NCBI GenBank assembly: GCA_963556695.1
Contig: CAUWAG010000012.1
Coordinates: 992,001 to 1,056,000 of the forward strand
Reading direction: 5' to 3'
DNA: 64,000 bases
DNA from: Anthostomella pinea
Taxonomy: Eukaryota; Ascomycota; Sordariomycetes; Xylariales; Xylariaceae
The translations under genes and the position numbers were made by a program. Numbering within the stretch: position 1 is the stretch's first letter; each line of letters opens with the position of its first letter. The notes below the pieces were generated by a model. It was not told where the DNA came from and did not search any database. It worked only from the letters and a program-made list of their open reading frames with translations. This document shows, piece after piece, positions 44,158 through 55,199 of the stretch.

Positions 44158-44406
44158 TGAATTGTAGCAAAGGATCGCGTGTCTTCTATCGGAACGAACG
44201 CGGTCGAACTCTGTAGCAGACTCCCATTGATTGTGTTGGGCCTTCCGATTATGGAGAACAACCGTTCTTATGAGTTGTATATGTAATCTTCGATACAGGT
44301 AATAGGTAGCTGCACCAGAAGGGAAGACAAAATCAAATTTGCAGATCAAGGTAGAAGGCCAAGGCAGAATGCCTACCAAAACAATCGGCCAGACAAAGCT
44401 AGACAT
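44158..44406 (-). CDS. Small ORF with N-terminal hydrophobic segment
   Basis: The ATG at 44406 opens 83 codons beginning MSSFVWPIVLVGILPWP, which could be a signal anchor. The rest is basic. No family is recognised and it may be fortuitous. The spacer 44407-44885 holds nothing else. Confidence 0.25.
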
Positions 44407-44885
44407 ATCGGATATGCAAGAGCAACGTATAGCTAATAGCTATGTCAAGAGTTTTGATCGCGCAAAGTTCCAAAGGATGTTTGTTCAGTGGGTAGTTGCC
44501 AGAAATTGACCGTTCCAGATATCAGACGACTCCGAACTCCGAGAGATTTTCGACTATCTCAATCCCGAAGTGGCTATCTGTAAAGGCCATGTCAATAGCC
44601 ATACCATTCGCACGCGGATAAGGCCGAACCGGCAATAGTAAGAACAAGTATCTAACAGCCATTTTTAGCTACATTAGTAATCAGTTACCGGCCAATTCCG
44701 GAGTGCCGGTCTAGAAGACAGGTAAAAGGATAAAATCTAGAACAAGTGCCGAACAGCTCGTACGCTCGAGCATCTTTACCGAAAGTTAGTTAAGTAGTTC
44801 ATGTGTTAGGTTTCTCATCCAGCCAGAAGGTGTTTCCAGAAATTTATCACCTCGCGAAGTACCGCGCAAATCGCTCTCGCACAGC

Positions 44886-45311
44886 ATGAAGCGGGGAAAC
44901 ATCATCGCTATCAGCCTCACAAATCCCATGGCTGTGGTCGCTTGCCAGCTCCCATTCCTTCAAACCTGTGACATTTATAATTTCTGTGCTACCGATAGAG
45001 CTCTCCAGGCCTCCTGCCACGCAGACAATGCTACGAGTTGTCTCGTCCTCGACATTGACCAGTGTTTCAGTAACAACGGCGGCTATCTCTTCTAGGGAAT
45101 CGGTTACAAGAACTCGTGCAGCGACTGCACCCTCGGCATGGGACAGGATGAGATGAAAGGCGTGTTGCGATGCACGTGTCAGTCGCTAAATGGCTCGCGC
45201 GTTACTACCGTCCAAACCAATGACTGGATCAAATATGATTCGTTTAGGTCGATTGTATCCTGTCAGAACTCGGATAATATGACGATTAAATCAGTTTCTT
45301 GTACTGGGTAG
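44886..45311 (+). pseudogene. Cyanovirin-N-like (CVNH) lectin, one stop
   Basis: The ATG at 44886 opens 141 codons with one TAG at 45093-45095, at a position where CVNH proteins often have Trp (TGG to TAG). Two similar halves can be seen: ALQASCHADNATSC with DIDQCFSNNGGYLF, and GVLRCTCQSLNGS with TNDWIKYDSFRSIVSC. The alternating Cys and the N-D/N-W pattern resemble fungal cyanovirin-N homology domains, which bind mannose glycans. The N-terminal 20-25 residues are moderately hydrophobic and could be a secretion signal. The match is by eye and not certain. Confidence 0.5.
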
Positions 45312-46120
45312 GTAGGTCTGGAGCTTCGTCGTTGGAGGTTACATCTCTTACCTGGAGCTCTGTCTGATCGGCTTACCTTCCCTGGGTGGCCCCTCTGAAG
45401 GTCAGCATCACTTTTATTGTCCCTGTTCGATTCAACACGCGAGATAAACATGGCCAGCCCAACTTGTGGGTATGCGGATCAAAGCTGTCTAAGAATTCCT
45501 GGGGATTGTCTGGATCAGAACTGGTTGGAGCTTGATATGACAGGTTGGGCAGGTCATCATACTGCATAGGCAGAAAGAAGAGCCTGGTCCATTACCTTGT
45601 CTCTTCGTCGGTCTCATTTAAGGGCATGTACTAGATAATACGAGTTCGTCCTCGTTGCCCTCTTCTTCCTCGCCGGTACTCCACGTCATCTGCCCTTTTC
45701 CGGCAAACAAAGACGCCTACAAAAAAAAAATTTGGTATGGCAACGCATATAGGACCTAGTCTGCAAGCTCAAGTGCACCGTCAGGATGACTCATGTTCTT
45801 GTGACTATCAACATGGATGCAAATGCCACGGACGACCAGGAAAGAGAATTGATCCATCAATACAGCAGCTTCCATCTCGAATCACAACACGTCCTTCTCG
45901 ATCGAAATCTTATCGCGAATCAAGGCTTCCTTCATGAGTTGGTTGGCGGAAGCAATAGTGTGTGACGGGATCATTGTCATCCGCGGATCGTGCATGTCGT
46001 ATAGTCAGTTTCGACTCGTCGTCTCCGCACGCAGCCAGAGGCGGATCCTTTGCTGTGAGGATCTCGCCAATCTGGTCCTTGCTACCGCGTATGGGCTGAT
46101 ACTGCTGTTGATGCAGGTAG
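45312..46120. other. Spacer downstream of the CK1-like gene
   Basis: It contains a 10-A run near 45720 and no recognised gene. A minus-strand frame of 64 codons at 45373-45567 has no known domain. Confidence 0.3.
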
Positions 46121-47187
46121 CTAGCTGATCTCGCCGTTGGTCTCGTGGTACCGTTTGATAGTCCAATCAAAGACGTTGTCGTACTTGAAGCCCTCAGATT
46201 GAAAGCGATTACGGAAAAGGGTGCGAAGGTACCCATAGTCAGGTTTGTCCCCAAATCGCAACGAGCGCGTGTAGTCGATGTACTTGGCGAACTCGGTGAA
46301 CTCGGTGGGCAGTAGATCCCGGCAAAGCTCCTCGCCCGATAGAGTCATCTTCTTCTGTTTAACAAGCTCGCGCTTTTCATCGTCTATCTCGGCCTTCAAA
46401 CCCTGCCAAGGGAGAGAACCACGAGCAAAGTAGAGGAGCATGTACCCTAGGGATTCCAAGTCATCACCCCATGATTGCTCTTCAATTTTGTAAGCAGCGA
46501 TGCAGCTATGAGGAGTGCCTGGGGATGCTTACCAAGGCCCTCGTGGTTCTTGATACTGGCGTAGCGGGTAGTCCCACCAAAAGGGAGACCCTGATAGCCT
46601 CGGTACTGCTCGTCATCAGAAAACTCCCTTGCCAGGCCAAAATCAATAATATATAATATATTTCCCTGCTTGCCGATCCCCATAAGAAAGTTGTCAGGCT
46701 TGATATCGCGATAGAGAACGTGGCCGTGGATGTGTTCGATTCGAGAAATGGCTTGGTCAGCAATGAGGAGGATTGTCTTGAGTGAGAATCGCCTGCCGCA
46801 ATAATTGAACAGGTCCTCGAGTGACGGGCCGAGAAGTTCGAGTACGAGCACGTAAAAACTTCCCTCCTCTCCAAACCAGTATACCTGCGGAATCCCAACC
46901 TTGCCAGCCAACGCTCGATATGTGCCGGCCTCTTCCTCTAGTTCTCGTGGATCATTCCTGGATTCCATGAGTTTAATAGCCACTTCATTGTCGTTATACA
47001 GGTCGGTCCCTTTTGAAATCAGCTTATTATTCAGTCTGTGATAATAAAGGTAACACACCAGAATATACCACGCCGAATCCTCCTTTGCCAACCTTGCGAT
47101 CCACGCGATATCTTCCTTGAATGAGAATGTCCTAAAACCAGATAAGCATATGCGACACAAAGCGTGGAATGCAATACTGACTTTCAT
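46121..47187 (-). CDS. Casein kinase I-like protein kinase, intact, 304 aa, 4 exons
   Basis: The proposed exons on the minus strand are 47187-47182, 47131-47059, 47009-46533 and 46479-46121; introns of 50, 49 and 53 nt have GT..AG ends, and the summed coding length, 915 nt, is an exact multiple of three. The protein starts MKDILIQGRYRVDRKVG and has the glycine loop KVGKGGFGVVY, Lys39 in EVAIKL, the catalytic loop LYRDIKPDNFL (Asp128), DFGLARE (Asp149) and the CK1-type segment GTTRYASIKNHEGL. YRD in place of HRD is also found in yeast YCK kinases. It ends soon after the kinase domain (KRYHETNGEIS), so it lacks the palmitoylated tail of YCK proteins. All catalytic residues are present, so an active kinase is likely. 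It is divergent from the DUF7924 gene. Confidence 0.85.
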
Positions 47188-47568
47188 TTCGGTGAGACGT
47201 ATGCCGATGAAAGCAACGGTAGAAATATACGTCAATTTCAGGCCTCTGAATTGAAGTTGATCATTCTGGACTAGTACAATCAGGCTTAGCTCCGTCGGAT
47301 GGACTGACTTCCGGCCTCCGACGTCACCCATGAGAACCAGCTTGGCGTGCATAGCTTGGCGTTTCCCCGCTCCCAACGTGCGCGTAAATGAGTGGTCAAC
47401 CAACTTCCAACTTCCAACTGCATTTACATGGAACTTTCCTAACCAATCCTTCGTTGCCGCTCGACAACGTCGAAGACGCGCCGTCGGACGAAGCGCTTCT
47501 AGCACTTCAGAACCCATTTAACCCCTCCGTATCCCCCTTCCCAGCCCGACATCGAAACATGGCCGCTT
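47188..47568. promoter_or_regulatory. Divergent promoter containing dispersed repeat A
   Basis: The 381 bp between the kinase ATG and the DUF7924 ATG include a partial copy of repeat A at about 47340-47500 (AGCTTGGCGTTTCCCCGC, GACGCGCCGTCGGACGA). Both genes would be controlled from this repeat-derived DNA. Confidence 0.5.
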
Positions 47569-49404
47569 ATGGCGACGCCGCTGAACCGAAAGAGACAGCG
47601 CGCAGACGATGGCAACGGCGCGCAAGGCGGCCATCCGTGCAAGAAGATCAAGTCGGGAAGAAGCCACCACCGTGTTTCTAACTTCTCACCGGAATTCTGG
47701 GATAACCTGTCCAAGGTCTGGCTGACGCCGCGCGCCCTGCGTGAACTCGACCGGCGAAACAGCATTCGACCGCCCATGACGACAGTAACACCAGAAGAGG
47801 TATATTCAAAGGACCTCGCCAGATTTGCGAGGCACGGTGGTCCCGATCTTCGACATCTTCGAGGGGTGAGACTTGATTTACAGGCGTGATAGCATCGTTG
47901 ACTGACGTACCCTATCTAGTGCCCCGAACCCAGCCTCGATATGATGGCTTCCAGCCGCTCTTCGCGATACTCCGGATCCAGCCGAAATACCCGGACTACC
48001 AATGCAACGAGCTTTTCCCCGAGCAGCAGGAAATTGTCGGCATCCTCCCGTGGGCCCGAATTCGAACAGCACTTACAAGATTATGGCATATACCTGGCAG
48101 GGTATGATCATCCAGATGACCGTGAAACTCCGGAGCCTAGCAACTTGGGCGAAATCCATTGGGATTTGTTAGCCACCAGAGCCTCCCTATCACCATCTCA
48201 CTTTCCGGACTCGGCCTTCCGGGATTTCAGCCGGAAGAATACAAGGGTTGTGCTCGAAAGTGATGTGATGGATGAAATAGTGCCAATACTGTGCGGCAAT
48301 GCCGTTATTCCCTCAAAGAAGAACGTAGTGTTTACCGAGCTTGAACCTATCACGGATGGGACAGCATCCAGGCCTCAGCCTGATTTCTTTGATGGTTCTC
48401 ATCTGCGCGACATTGACAACACAGTCAGAAAGGATGAATCATTATATCCGCTGATTATTCCCACGAAGCACCCAACTGTTCCAGTGGCACCGAATTTCTT
48501 CCTGGAAGCTAAGCGTCAGGATGGAAGTGCAGCTGTCATGAAGCGGCAGGCCTGTTATGACGGAGCGTATGGAGCTCGCGCCATGCACGGACTGCAGAAC
48601 TACGGCAGCAGCAAGCCGGTCTATGATAACAACGCTTACTCGTTGAGCTCAACTTATCATGCCGGAACGGGCACACTTCAGCTGTATGCACACCACCCAA
48701 CAGCGCCGACCGCTCCAGGGGACCGGCCCGAGTACCACATGACTCAAGTCAAGGCCTTTGCAATGACGAGTGACCGGAACACCTTTGTTGACGGGGCCAC
48801 CGCATTCAGGAATGCGAGGGACATGGCAAGCGGGTACCGTAATGAATTCATTGCGACTGCTAACAGCCGAGTGGTCCAGACTCATCTACTTGCACAAAAC
48901 GACGCAAGTCCAGCCATAGCCAACGCTGCGTACACATCTCAAACCGCTCATGACGACCTTCAGCAAGACATTTTCAATCAGAGCATTGATTTCAACGCTC
49001 TTCCACCATATCTCAATACGGATGACGACTCCCAGTATCCCATTCAGGAGCCTGCAGCACTAGATGGCGATCCGTCCACAAGTTTTATAACGAGCTTTAC
49101 TTCTGATTTTAGCAGCACAGGTCCCACCTCGAAGCGCCCGAGGCAGTCGTACAGTCCGCCATCTAGTGTTGCTGAGACATCCTCAGCTAAAAGTCGATCG
49201 CGTCCTAGCACAAGATCACAAACGAAGTCTCACTGGGTAGAGACATACCGACGAAATGGGAAACTCTGCTTTAACAATTTACATGATCAAGAAATTGAGA
49301 CTAGGTCAAGGGAGTGGAAGGAGCAGGATGCTGACGGTACTTCATGTTTCTACTGGAAAAGCCCCAAGTCTGGTCGGGTATTTTGGACATCCAAGTTGGC
49401 GTAG
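47569..49404 (+). CDS. DUF7924-type protein with PD-(D/E)XK-like motifs, intact
   Basis: The ATG at 47569 and one 54-nt intron (47866-47919, GTGAGA to TATCTAG, phase 0) give 593 residues. The start MATPLNRKRQRADD and the segment FWDNLSKVWLTPRALRELD, followed by FARHGGPDLRHLRG, are characteristic of a large multi-copy family in Hypocreales that I recall as DUF7924. Residues about 250-300 read RPQPDFFDGS then PNFFLEAKRQDG: an Asp (about 254), a hydrophobic strand and ExK (295-297), the layout of PD-(D/E)XK nucleases. Nuclease activity is inference. A Ser/Arg-rich linker with KRPRQSYSPPS follows, and the C-terminus VFWTSKLA. No stops or shifts are present. The 3' end of a second copy is at 16685-17035. 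Confidence 0.85.
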
Positions 49405-49914
49405 GCTGTGGACTGACGCAGCCGTCAGCGGTACTGTTTTGTTTTGCTTTTCACCCGTCAGCGCATTTTTGTAACGAGATATGATATTTTCTAACATCGA
49501 GCCCGGGTGATATCTGTTAGATTTGAGCCAATCGTGAGGTTGAAGTGTATCTGTGTATATCCTCCGTCTAGAGTGTCCTTGTGCGACCGTGGCAGCTTTG
49601 TGCCAGAGGGGGGCTGGATCGGAACGGAACAACTAGGTTCCGTTGTCTACCTGTCAAGGTGCCTTCTAGGCGTACCTTTAATCCAACAATATCCCTGGTT
49701 GCTGGAAGGGCCTTAAACATCTTGCACCGGCTTCTCAAAGCGGACAGGCTCGGATCAGTGGCGCATTCGCCGGCCTGCGCAATAACAAAGACACTCCGCG
49801 GACTACTGTACCAATACCACTCACCCGAACGAGCCTCCAACTGAGCTGTGTCGATCCAATGCTCTGTCAACCAAGTTGGCCCCCTCCCGCGTTGACGTGG
49901 CGGCGTTGGTTATG
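49405..49914 (+). other. Downstream flank shared with 16685-16990
   Basis: Apart from the LTR at 49515-49688, this flank matches the minus strand of 16685-16990 (for example CCAACTGAGCTG and CCCCCTCCCGCGTTGACG). The duplicated unit is therefore larger than the gene itself. Confidence 0.7.
49515..49688 (+). mobile_element. Solo LTR, 174 bp, with 5-bp target duplication
   Basis: It begins TGTTAGAT and ends ATCCAACA, imperfect inverted LTR ends, and is flanked on both sides by ATATC (49510-49514 and 49689-49693). The related flank at about 16888 has one ATATC (read as GATAT) and no insert. A truncated relative is at 14936-15075. Confidence 0.85.
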
Positions 49915-50355
49915 CTCTTACTGGATAAGATCGCCCAGCCTGCCAGTCCCAACCCTTCTACTCCTAGAGTGCTAGCTTTTCGGCGTCGCTGATCTCGGGG
50001 GACACGTCAACATGACCAGCGGTTCGTGGGCGACTGCCCTCCCCTCAAAGTTCACAGCCTACAAATACAGCAGGAACACCGCCGACCAACCGACCTGGTA
50101 CCCCCATCAGCTATCCCTTCTTTCCCTTCTAATACCAGAACGGTTTGAAATCTCACATGGTAGCATCTCGCTTTCGATCACGACCTTTGCAGATCTTCTG
50201 CTGCTGATCATCTCTCTCTTCACTGCTTCACGAGGATTAGCTACCCTCATTGTCGCAGTCCCCTACCGTTCTCCGAATACGAATCTGTTCTTTATAACAG
50301 AGGCTCCCTGACGTCGGAAGCCACCTATCACGTACCGTATCCCCTCATCACCATC

Positions 50356-52928
50356 ATGTCTGACTCGAACGAGCACTCCTCCAAGGTGATTATCAGGCTT
50401 CTGGACTCTCAGAAGCTTGTTGGCCACGAAAATTGGGAGAATTGGGCTCAAAACATGGAGCAACTGCTGACCGCAGTTAACCTGTGGCCTCTCATCCAAG
50501 AGGCCATCGAGAAGGACGATGAGGTCCCCTATTCGCTCAAGACCTCTGCTGTCGACGTAGATGGTCATTCGAGCAAGGCTTCTTCCAAGGTTAAAGATGA
50601 GACTGACGAGAAGAAGCCTAACAGCGAGACGTTTTCAAGCTCGCAAAAGGCGATCATATATCTCTCAATCACGCAAAATATTAAGCCGGAAGCAGGTTAT
50701 CGCATTGCCGGCTTGCGTGATCCTGGGATGATCTGGATCGCCCTTCGTCGTGCCTTTTCTGGTATGACAATCGACCAGGTATCGTCGGTCCTAGACGATT
50801 TATCTGCGATTCGATACTCCGATCATGGAGATGAGTCGGATTTGCAACTTCCGAGCGGCAATCAGGGCTTCTTTTCCGACCCTCCACCGCGAAATCTCAC
50901 GGGATTATAACCGTGGGATCTACTCGACGACAGAAAACCTCATCTATCAGCTTCAGGAGGAGATATACATCCGCAAATCGCAGGATGAGACCTTTGCGAC
51001 CCATATGGGCCGATCTCCTGCCCCTTCTGCTGCTCCTGCCACTCCTGCCACTCCTGCTGGCGCCAACAAAGGCAACAAGCAGCGAAAGAAGAACAGGGGC
51101 AAAGGAGGCTCCGGAGGCGCTCGGGGACCTGATCAGAAGGATCCTGGCGCTTCAAACACTACGGTTGTGTGGTGCTTTGAGTGTGGAGAGCTCAATAAGA
51201 AGAAGGGGCACGATGGCTGCAACCAACGCATCTTGAAGCAGGTGTTACAAGCTGCTTCGAAGGGAGCTGCAAGCGGCTCTTCTAAGGGATCATCTGGTAC
51301 TAGCGGTACTATTCCCGCCACTCACTGGTGCCGGGAGACTTCTGCGGCCGTAGAAGATCATGGTGACGCTCCTGCGAGAACTGCGAGCGACGTTACGGTA
51401 CAGGAAGCATACTTCAACGTTCCTTGCGGCGCCAATCAGGTGGATATTGACCTCAGTGTCCCCTTCCAACCTGAAATTCAATCTGAAGCTCACGCTCACG
51501 CCATCTCTGCCGCCTCTGATCGATGGCTATTCGATTCTGGATCCACGGTTCCTATTTGCAACCATAAGAAGTGGTTCATTCGTCTCCGAATAGACCCTGA
51601 CCTTCTTCCAATTGCTACAGGTGGTGGCCCCGTTCAACCACTTGGTGTTGGCGACGTGGAGATCGATTTTGTCACTTCTGAAGGCAGAACAGTTACTCGA
51701 TTGATCACAGACGTGCTCTACGTGCCCTCCTTCCAGATCAACCTCCTCTCTGGCGATCAGTTATATCGTCAGGGTTGGTATCTGATGATTCGGGATCTAT
51801 TTGACTCTGCTGGCACCTGAGTGACATCCCTTCACAGCGGCATGTATGTGAAGGTAATCACTCCACCGCTACAGAAGGAGTCTTACAACATCATACGCGC
51901 TCCACAGGCATTTGTCAACCTGTTCTCAGCTGAAGGAGAGGAAAAAAGTGATCCTGGTGCCCAATTAAGGGCTAAAAGGGAGGCTATGAAGCTCCTTCAC
52001 CTCTGGCATACGAAGCTGGGCCACCGATCGATTGGCGATATCGTCAAAACGGCCAAAATCGTCAAAGGCATCGATCTACCGTCAAATACGCTCGAATTGG
52101 CAAAGGAATTCACCTGCTTAGACTGTCTGGAGACGAATCTCTGTCGAATGGTCTCCCGAATCGAGCAGGAACACCCTGATCAGGCCCTTTCACACTGATA
52201 CCGCGCACCATTCGGCTAAAGGATACGATGGTTCTAGACGAGCCACGATGCTAGTTGATGGCAAGTCACGAAAGCGTGAATATCATCCTCACGCGCGAAA
52301 GGGCGAGGCTTCAGACATCTGCATTTCTTATTGCAAGCGGATGAAGCTCCAGTATGGTCGCTACCCTCGCTGTTTTCGCTTGGATAACGGCACGGAGTAC
52401 GCCAAGTTCGTCAAATAGGGCCGATCTGAAGGTATCAAGTTCGAACTGAGCGCTCCATATACTCCTGAGCAAAATGGGGTAGCAGAGCGCTCTCTCGGCG
52501 TGATTCATTCGTTTGTTCGGAGTGTTATTGAGCAGATGAAGCTGCCAGAGTCTCTCTGGCCGATTATTGGCCCTGCAGTATGTGATCGGCTCAACGTGAG
52601 CTACACCTCCTTCCTCCAGAAGGATAACAGGACCCCAGATGAGGTCTTCTTTGACGATTTGACTCCTGGTAAGGATAACAAGCCTGATCTGAGCGATCTC
52701 CTCCCAATCGGGCAGGCTGCCGTGGTCCATCTGCCACGTCAGCGCCGCGTTCAGGGCAACAAGACGGCTCCTCATGCGAGAAAAGGGCGAATTCTTCGCT
52801 CAATTGGCTCTAATCAGTATCAGGTTTACTTGCCTGAATCGCAGACGGTCATCACCAGTGCACATCTTGAAATTCTAGATGGGTACATCGCTTCTGGGGA
52901 ATCAATCCACATCGATAAATGTCTCTGA
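50356..52928 (+). pseudogene. Copia Gag-protease-integrase region, broken
   Basis: Gag starts at ATG 50356 (MSDSNEHSSKVIIRLLDSQK). A frameshift near 50840 moves to a frame with YQLQEEIYIRKSQ, a basic region, and the protease active site WLFDSGSTVPIC with YVPSFQINLLSG. TGA at 51818-51820 precedes the integrase zinc site (LWHTKLGHRSIGDI, CLDCLETNLC). After a shift near 52190 come RLDNGTEYAKF and PYTPEQNGVAER of the DDE core, with TAG at 52416-52418, and the integrase C-terminus to 52928. The usual zinc knuckle of Gag is reduced to CFECGELNKKKGHDGC. Four breaks make this part inactive. Confidence 0.85.
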
Positions 52929-54921
52929 GCCCGTCATCACTTTGGGCACTCCGGTCATCTCACCGGTCGCATCCGATGATGGCAGCGGCGACCCTCAATC
53001 GACACTCAGCGATTCTGAGCCCGATATTGGCCCAATTGATACGCCGACTAGATCATCGGAATTGCCTCAGCAAGATCTATCTCATAGGCCGACTCCAGTA
53101 CCGCGATCACAAGCTGGGATGGATCCTGGCAACGTGTTATCCGGAGGGCGTAACCGCAGGTCGCAGAACCATTACGTTTCTGAGATCACAACTCCCGGGA
53201 TCTCTCCACATGTTACAATTCAGGCTTCTTATGCTAATTGGCCCTCTGCTGACCCTGATCAAGCGCTTCCTGAAGCGGATGAACCTTCCAACTATCGGGA
53301 GGCGATGGCGTCAGTTGAAGCACCTCAATGGTTAGAAGGTACTCATCTCGAGATACACGCGCTGCTGCGTAACAAGACCTTTTCGGCGCTTTGGAAGTCA
53401 GCAATGCCTTTAAATCGCAAGCCTTTAACCTCTCGTCACGTTTATAAGCGCAAGAAGGACCCGGTTACTGGTAAAACAGTTCGATACAAGGATCGGATCA
53501 CTGCTCGTGGGTTTATGCAGCGCCATGGTCTCGATTACTTCGAGACTCAAGCTTCTGGCGCGCGCACAACCACCCGGAGACTGTTGTTGGCTCTCTCAGC
53601 CATTCTGGATTGGGAGATCGACCAAATGGACGCCGTTTCGGCCTTCCTGATGGGAGAATTAGATGAGGAGATCTACATGGAGACTCCTGACGGCCTGGAT
53701 GACTTCTTTGAGATGTATCCAGAAGAGAACACCATTGGTTGGCGACGAGGGATGATTCTCAAGCTCGAAAAGCCCCTATATGGCCTCAAGCAGAGCCCTC
53801 GTCAGTGGCAGAAGCGCCTTCGTGGCGCGCTTCAGACCCTTGGCTTTGAACCTCTGATCTCTGACAACGCCGTCTACTACTCCAAGGAGCGTAGCATTTT
53901 TGTGATTAGCTACGTGGATGACTTCCTTATCTTGGGCGCTGACCGCTCTAAGATTGATCTGTTCAAGCAGGATCTCTCTGTTGCCTTCGAAATGAAGGAT
54001 TTGGGCGCTGCCCAGCACTTTCTCGGCGTAAAAATCGCCAGGGATCGTGCGAAAAGGACTCTGTGGCTGTCACAGAGCACGTACATTCAACGCACTGCTG
54101 AAACCTTCGATCAGGCTCGAACTGGGCGTGTGAACGTACCCATCTCGCCTCAAACAGTTGAGAAACTGGACCAGGATGATACCGAGGATGGCGGTTCGCC
54201 CGAGGTAACTCACAAGTGCCAATCCCTGATTGGCTCTGAGAATTTCCCTGCATGCTACACCCGTCCTGACATCTCCTTCTCAATGGGGGTACTTTCGCAG
54301 TACCTTTATTGTCCCGGAACTGCACAACTTGCTGCGGCTCAGGGGCTCCTTAGATACCTCTGGAACACGAAGGACCTGGGCATTCGTTTCGGAGGCCCTG
54401 AATACGCCCAAATGGCCTCTGACGAGGTCACTGGCATCATCCCATCCCTTCTACTTGGTTATTGTGATGCTAGCTACACTGGCAGCATCAAGGATGGAGC
54501 CAAATCGACCTCTGGCTACCTATTCACCTTTGCTGGAGGCGCTATCTCGTGGTCCTCGAAGCTACAGACTGTTGTGGCACAATCTACTGTTGAATCAGAG
54601 TATTATGCTATCAGTGAAGCCGTGAAGGAGGCTGCCTGGCTACGAGAGCTGATGAACGAGCTCGGATACACCCTGGACACCCTCTTATTGCACTCTGACA
54701 GTGCTGGAGCCATTCATGTGGCTCAGAACACCGAATTCCATCGCCGAACGAAGCAAATTCGAGTGCGAGAGCACTACATTCGCCAGGAAATTCAGGCTAA
54801 GCACATCTCGCTGCAGTTCCTTAGTACTGACGAGATGCCAGCTGATGGCCTCACCAAGGCCATGCCAAAGGCAAAGTTTGGCTCGTTTCTACAGCTGTTA
54901 GGACTCGTTGAAGTCAAGTAG
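52879..54921 (+). CDS. Copia reverse transcriptase-RNase H, open frame
   Basis: An unbroken frame of about 680 codons lacks its own proper start and would have been reached by translation from the integrase frame. RT motifs are complete (DAVSAFLMGELDEEIYME, KPLYGLKQSPRQW, VISYVDDFLIL). RNase H follows (GYCDASYTG, TVESEYYAISEAVKEAAWL, TKQIRVREHYIRQE). The integrity of this part against the breaks upstream suggests the element died recently or is moved by enzymes from a sister copy. Confidence 0.9.
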   Translation: MGTSLLGNQSTSINVSEPVITLGTPVISPVASDDGSGDPQSTLSDSEPDIGPIDTPTRSSELPQQDLSHRPTPVPRSQAGMDPGNVLSGGRNRRSQNHYVSEITTPGISPHVTIQASYANWPSADPDQALPEADEPSNYREAMASVEAPQWLEGTHLEIHALLRNKTFSALWKSAMPLNRKPLTSRHVYKRKKDPVTGKTVRYKDRITARGFMQRHGLDYFETQASGARTTTRRLLLALSAILDWEIDQMDAVSAFLMGELDEEIYMETPDGLDDFFEMYPEENTIGWRRGMILKLEKPLYGLKQSPRQWQKRLRGALQTLGFEPLISDNAVYYSKERSIFVISYVDDFLILGADRSKIDLFKQDLSVAFEMKDLGAAQHFLGVKIARDRAKRTLWLSQSTYIQRTAETFDQARTGRVNVPISPQTVEKLDQDDTEDGGSPEVTHKCQSLIGSENFPACYTRPDISFSMGVLSQYLYCPGTAQLAAAQGLLRYLWNTKDLGIRFGGPEYAQMASDEVTGIIPSLLLGYCDASYTGSIKDGAKSTSGYLFTFAGGAISWSSKLQTVVAQSTVESEYYAISEAVKEAAWLRELMNELGYTLDTLLLHSDSAGAIHVAQNTEFHRRTKQIRVREHYIRQEIQAKHISLQFLSTDEMPADGLTKAMPKAKFGSFLQLLGLVEVK

Positions 54922-55007
54922 GGGTTTCAGGAATGCTGTAGTACTCCAAGGTTGTTAGACTGTTGGTTACAGTTGTGTGGTGGTGATGCCCTCAGTTTGA
55001 GAGGGCG

Positions 55008-55199
55008 TGTTGGATATCATTAAGCTTTGGGGCTGAATGCGCTAATGGGCTTAAGCTTCAGGCCATTCAAATGGCGTGATTCTCACATGGTAGTCTGGTC
55101 ACCCTGATGGCACACCTGTTCACATATATGGGGGCTTCTCCCCCAGAGATCTTCTTCTCTTCTCTTCCCTTTGAATCTAGAACGGTTTGAAATCTCACA
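55008..55199 (+). repeat. Copia LTR, type A
   Basis: It starts TGTTGGATATCATTAAG and ends GGTTTGAAATCTCACA. It shares only its ends with the LTR at 55892-56056. Confidence 0.75.
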
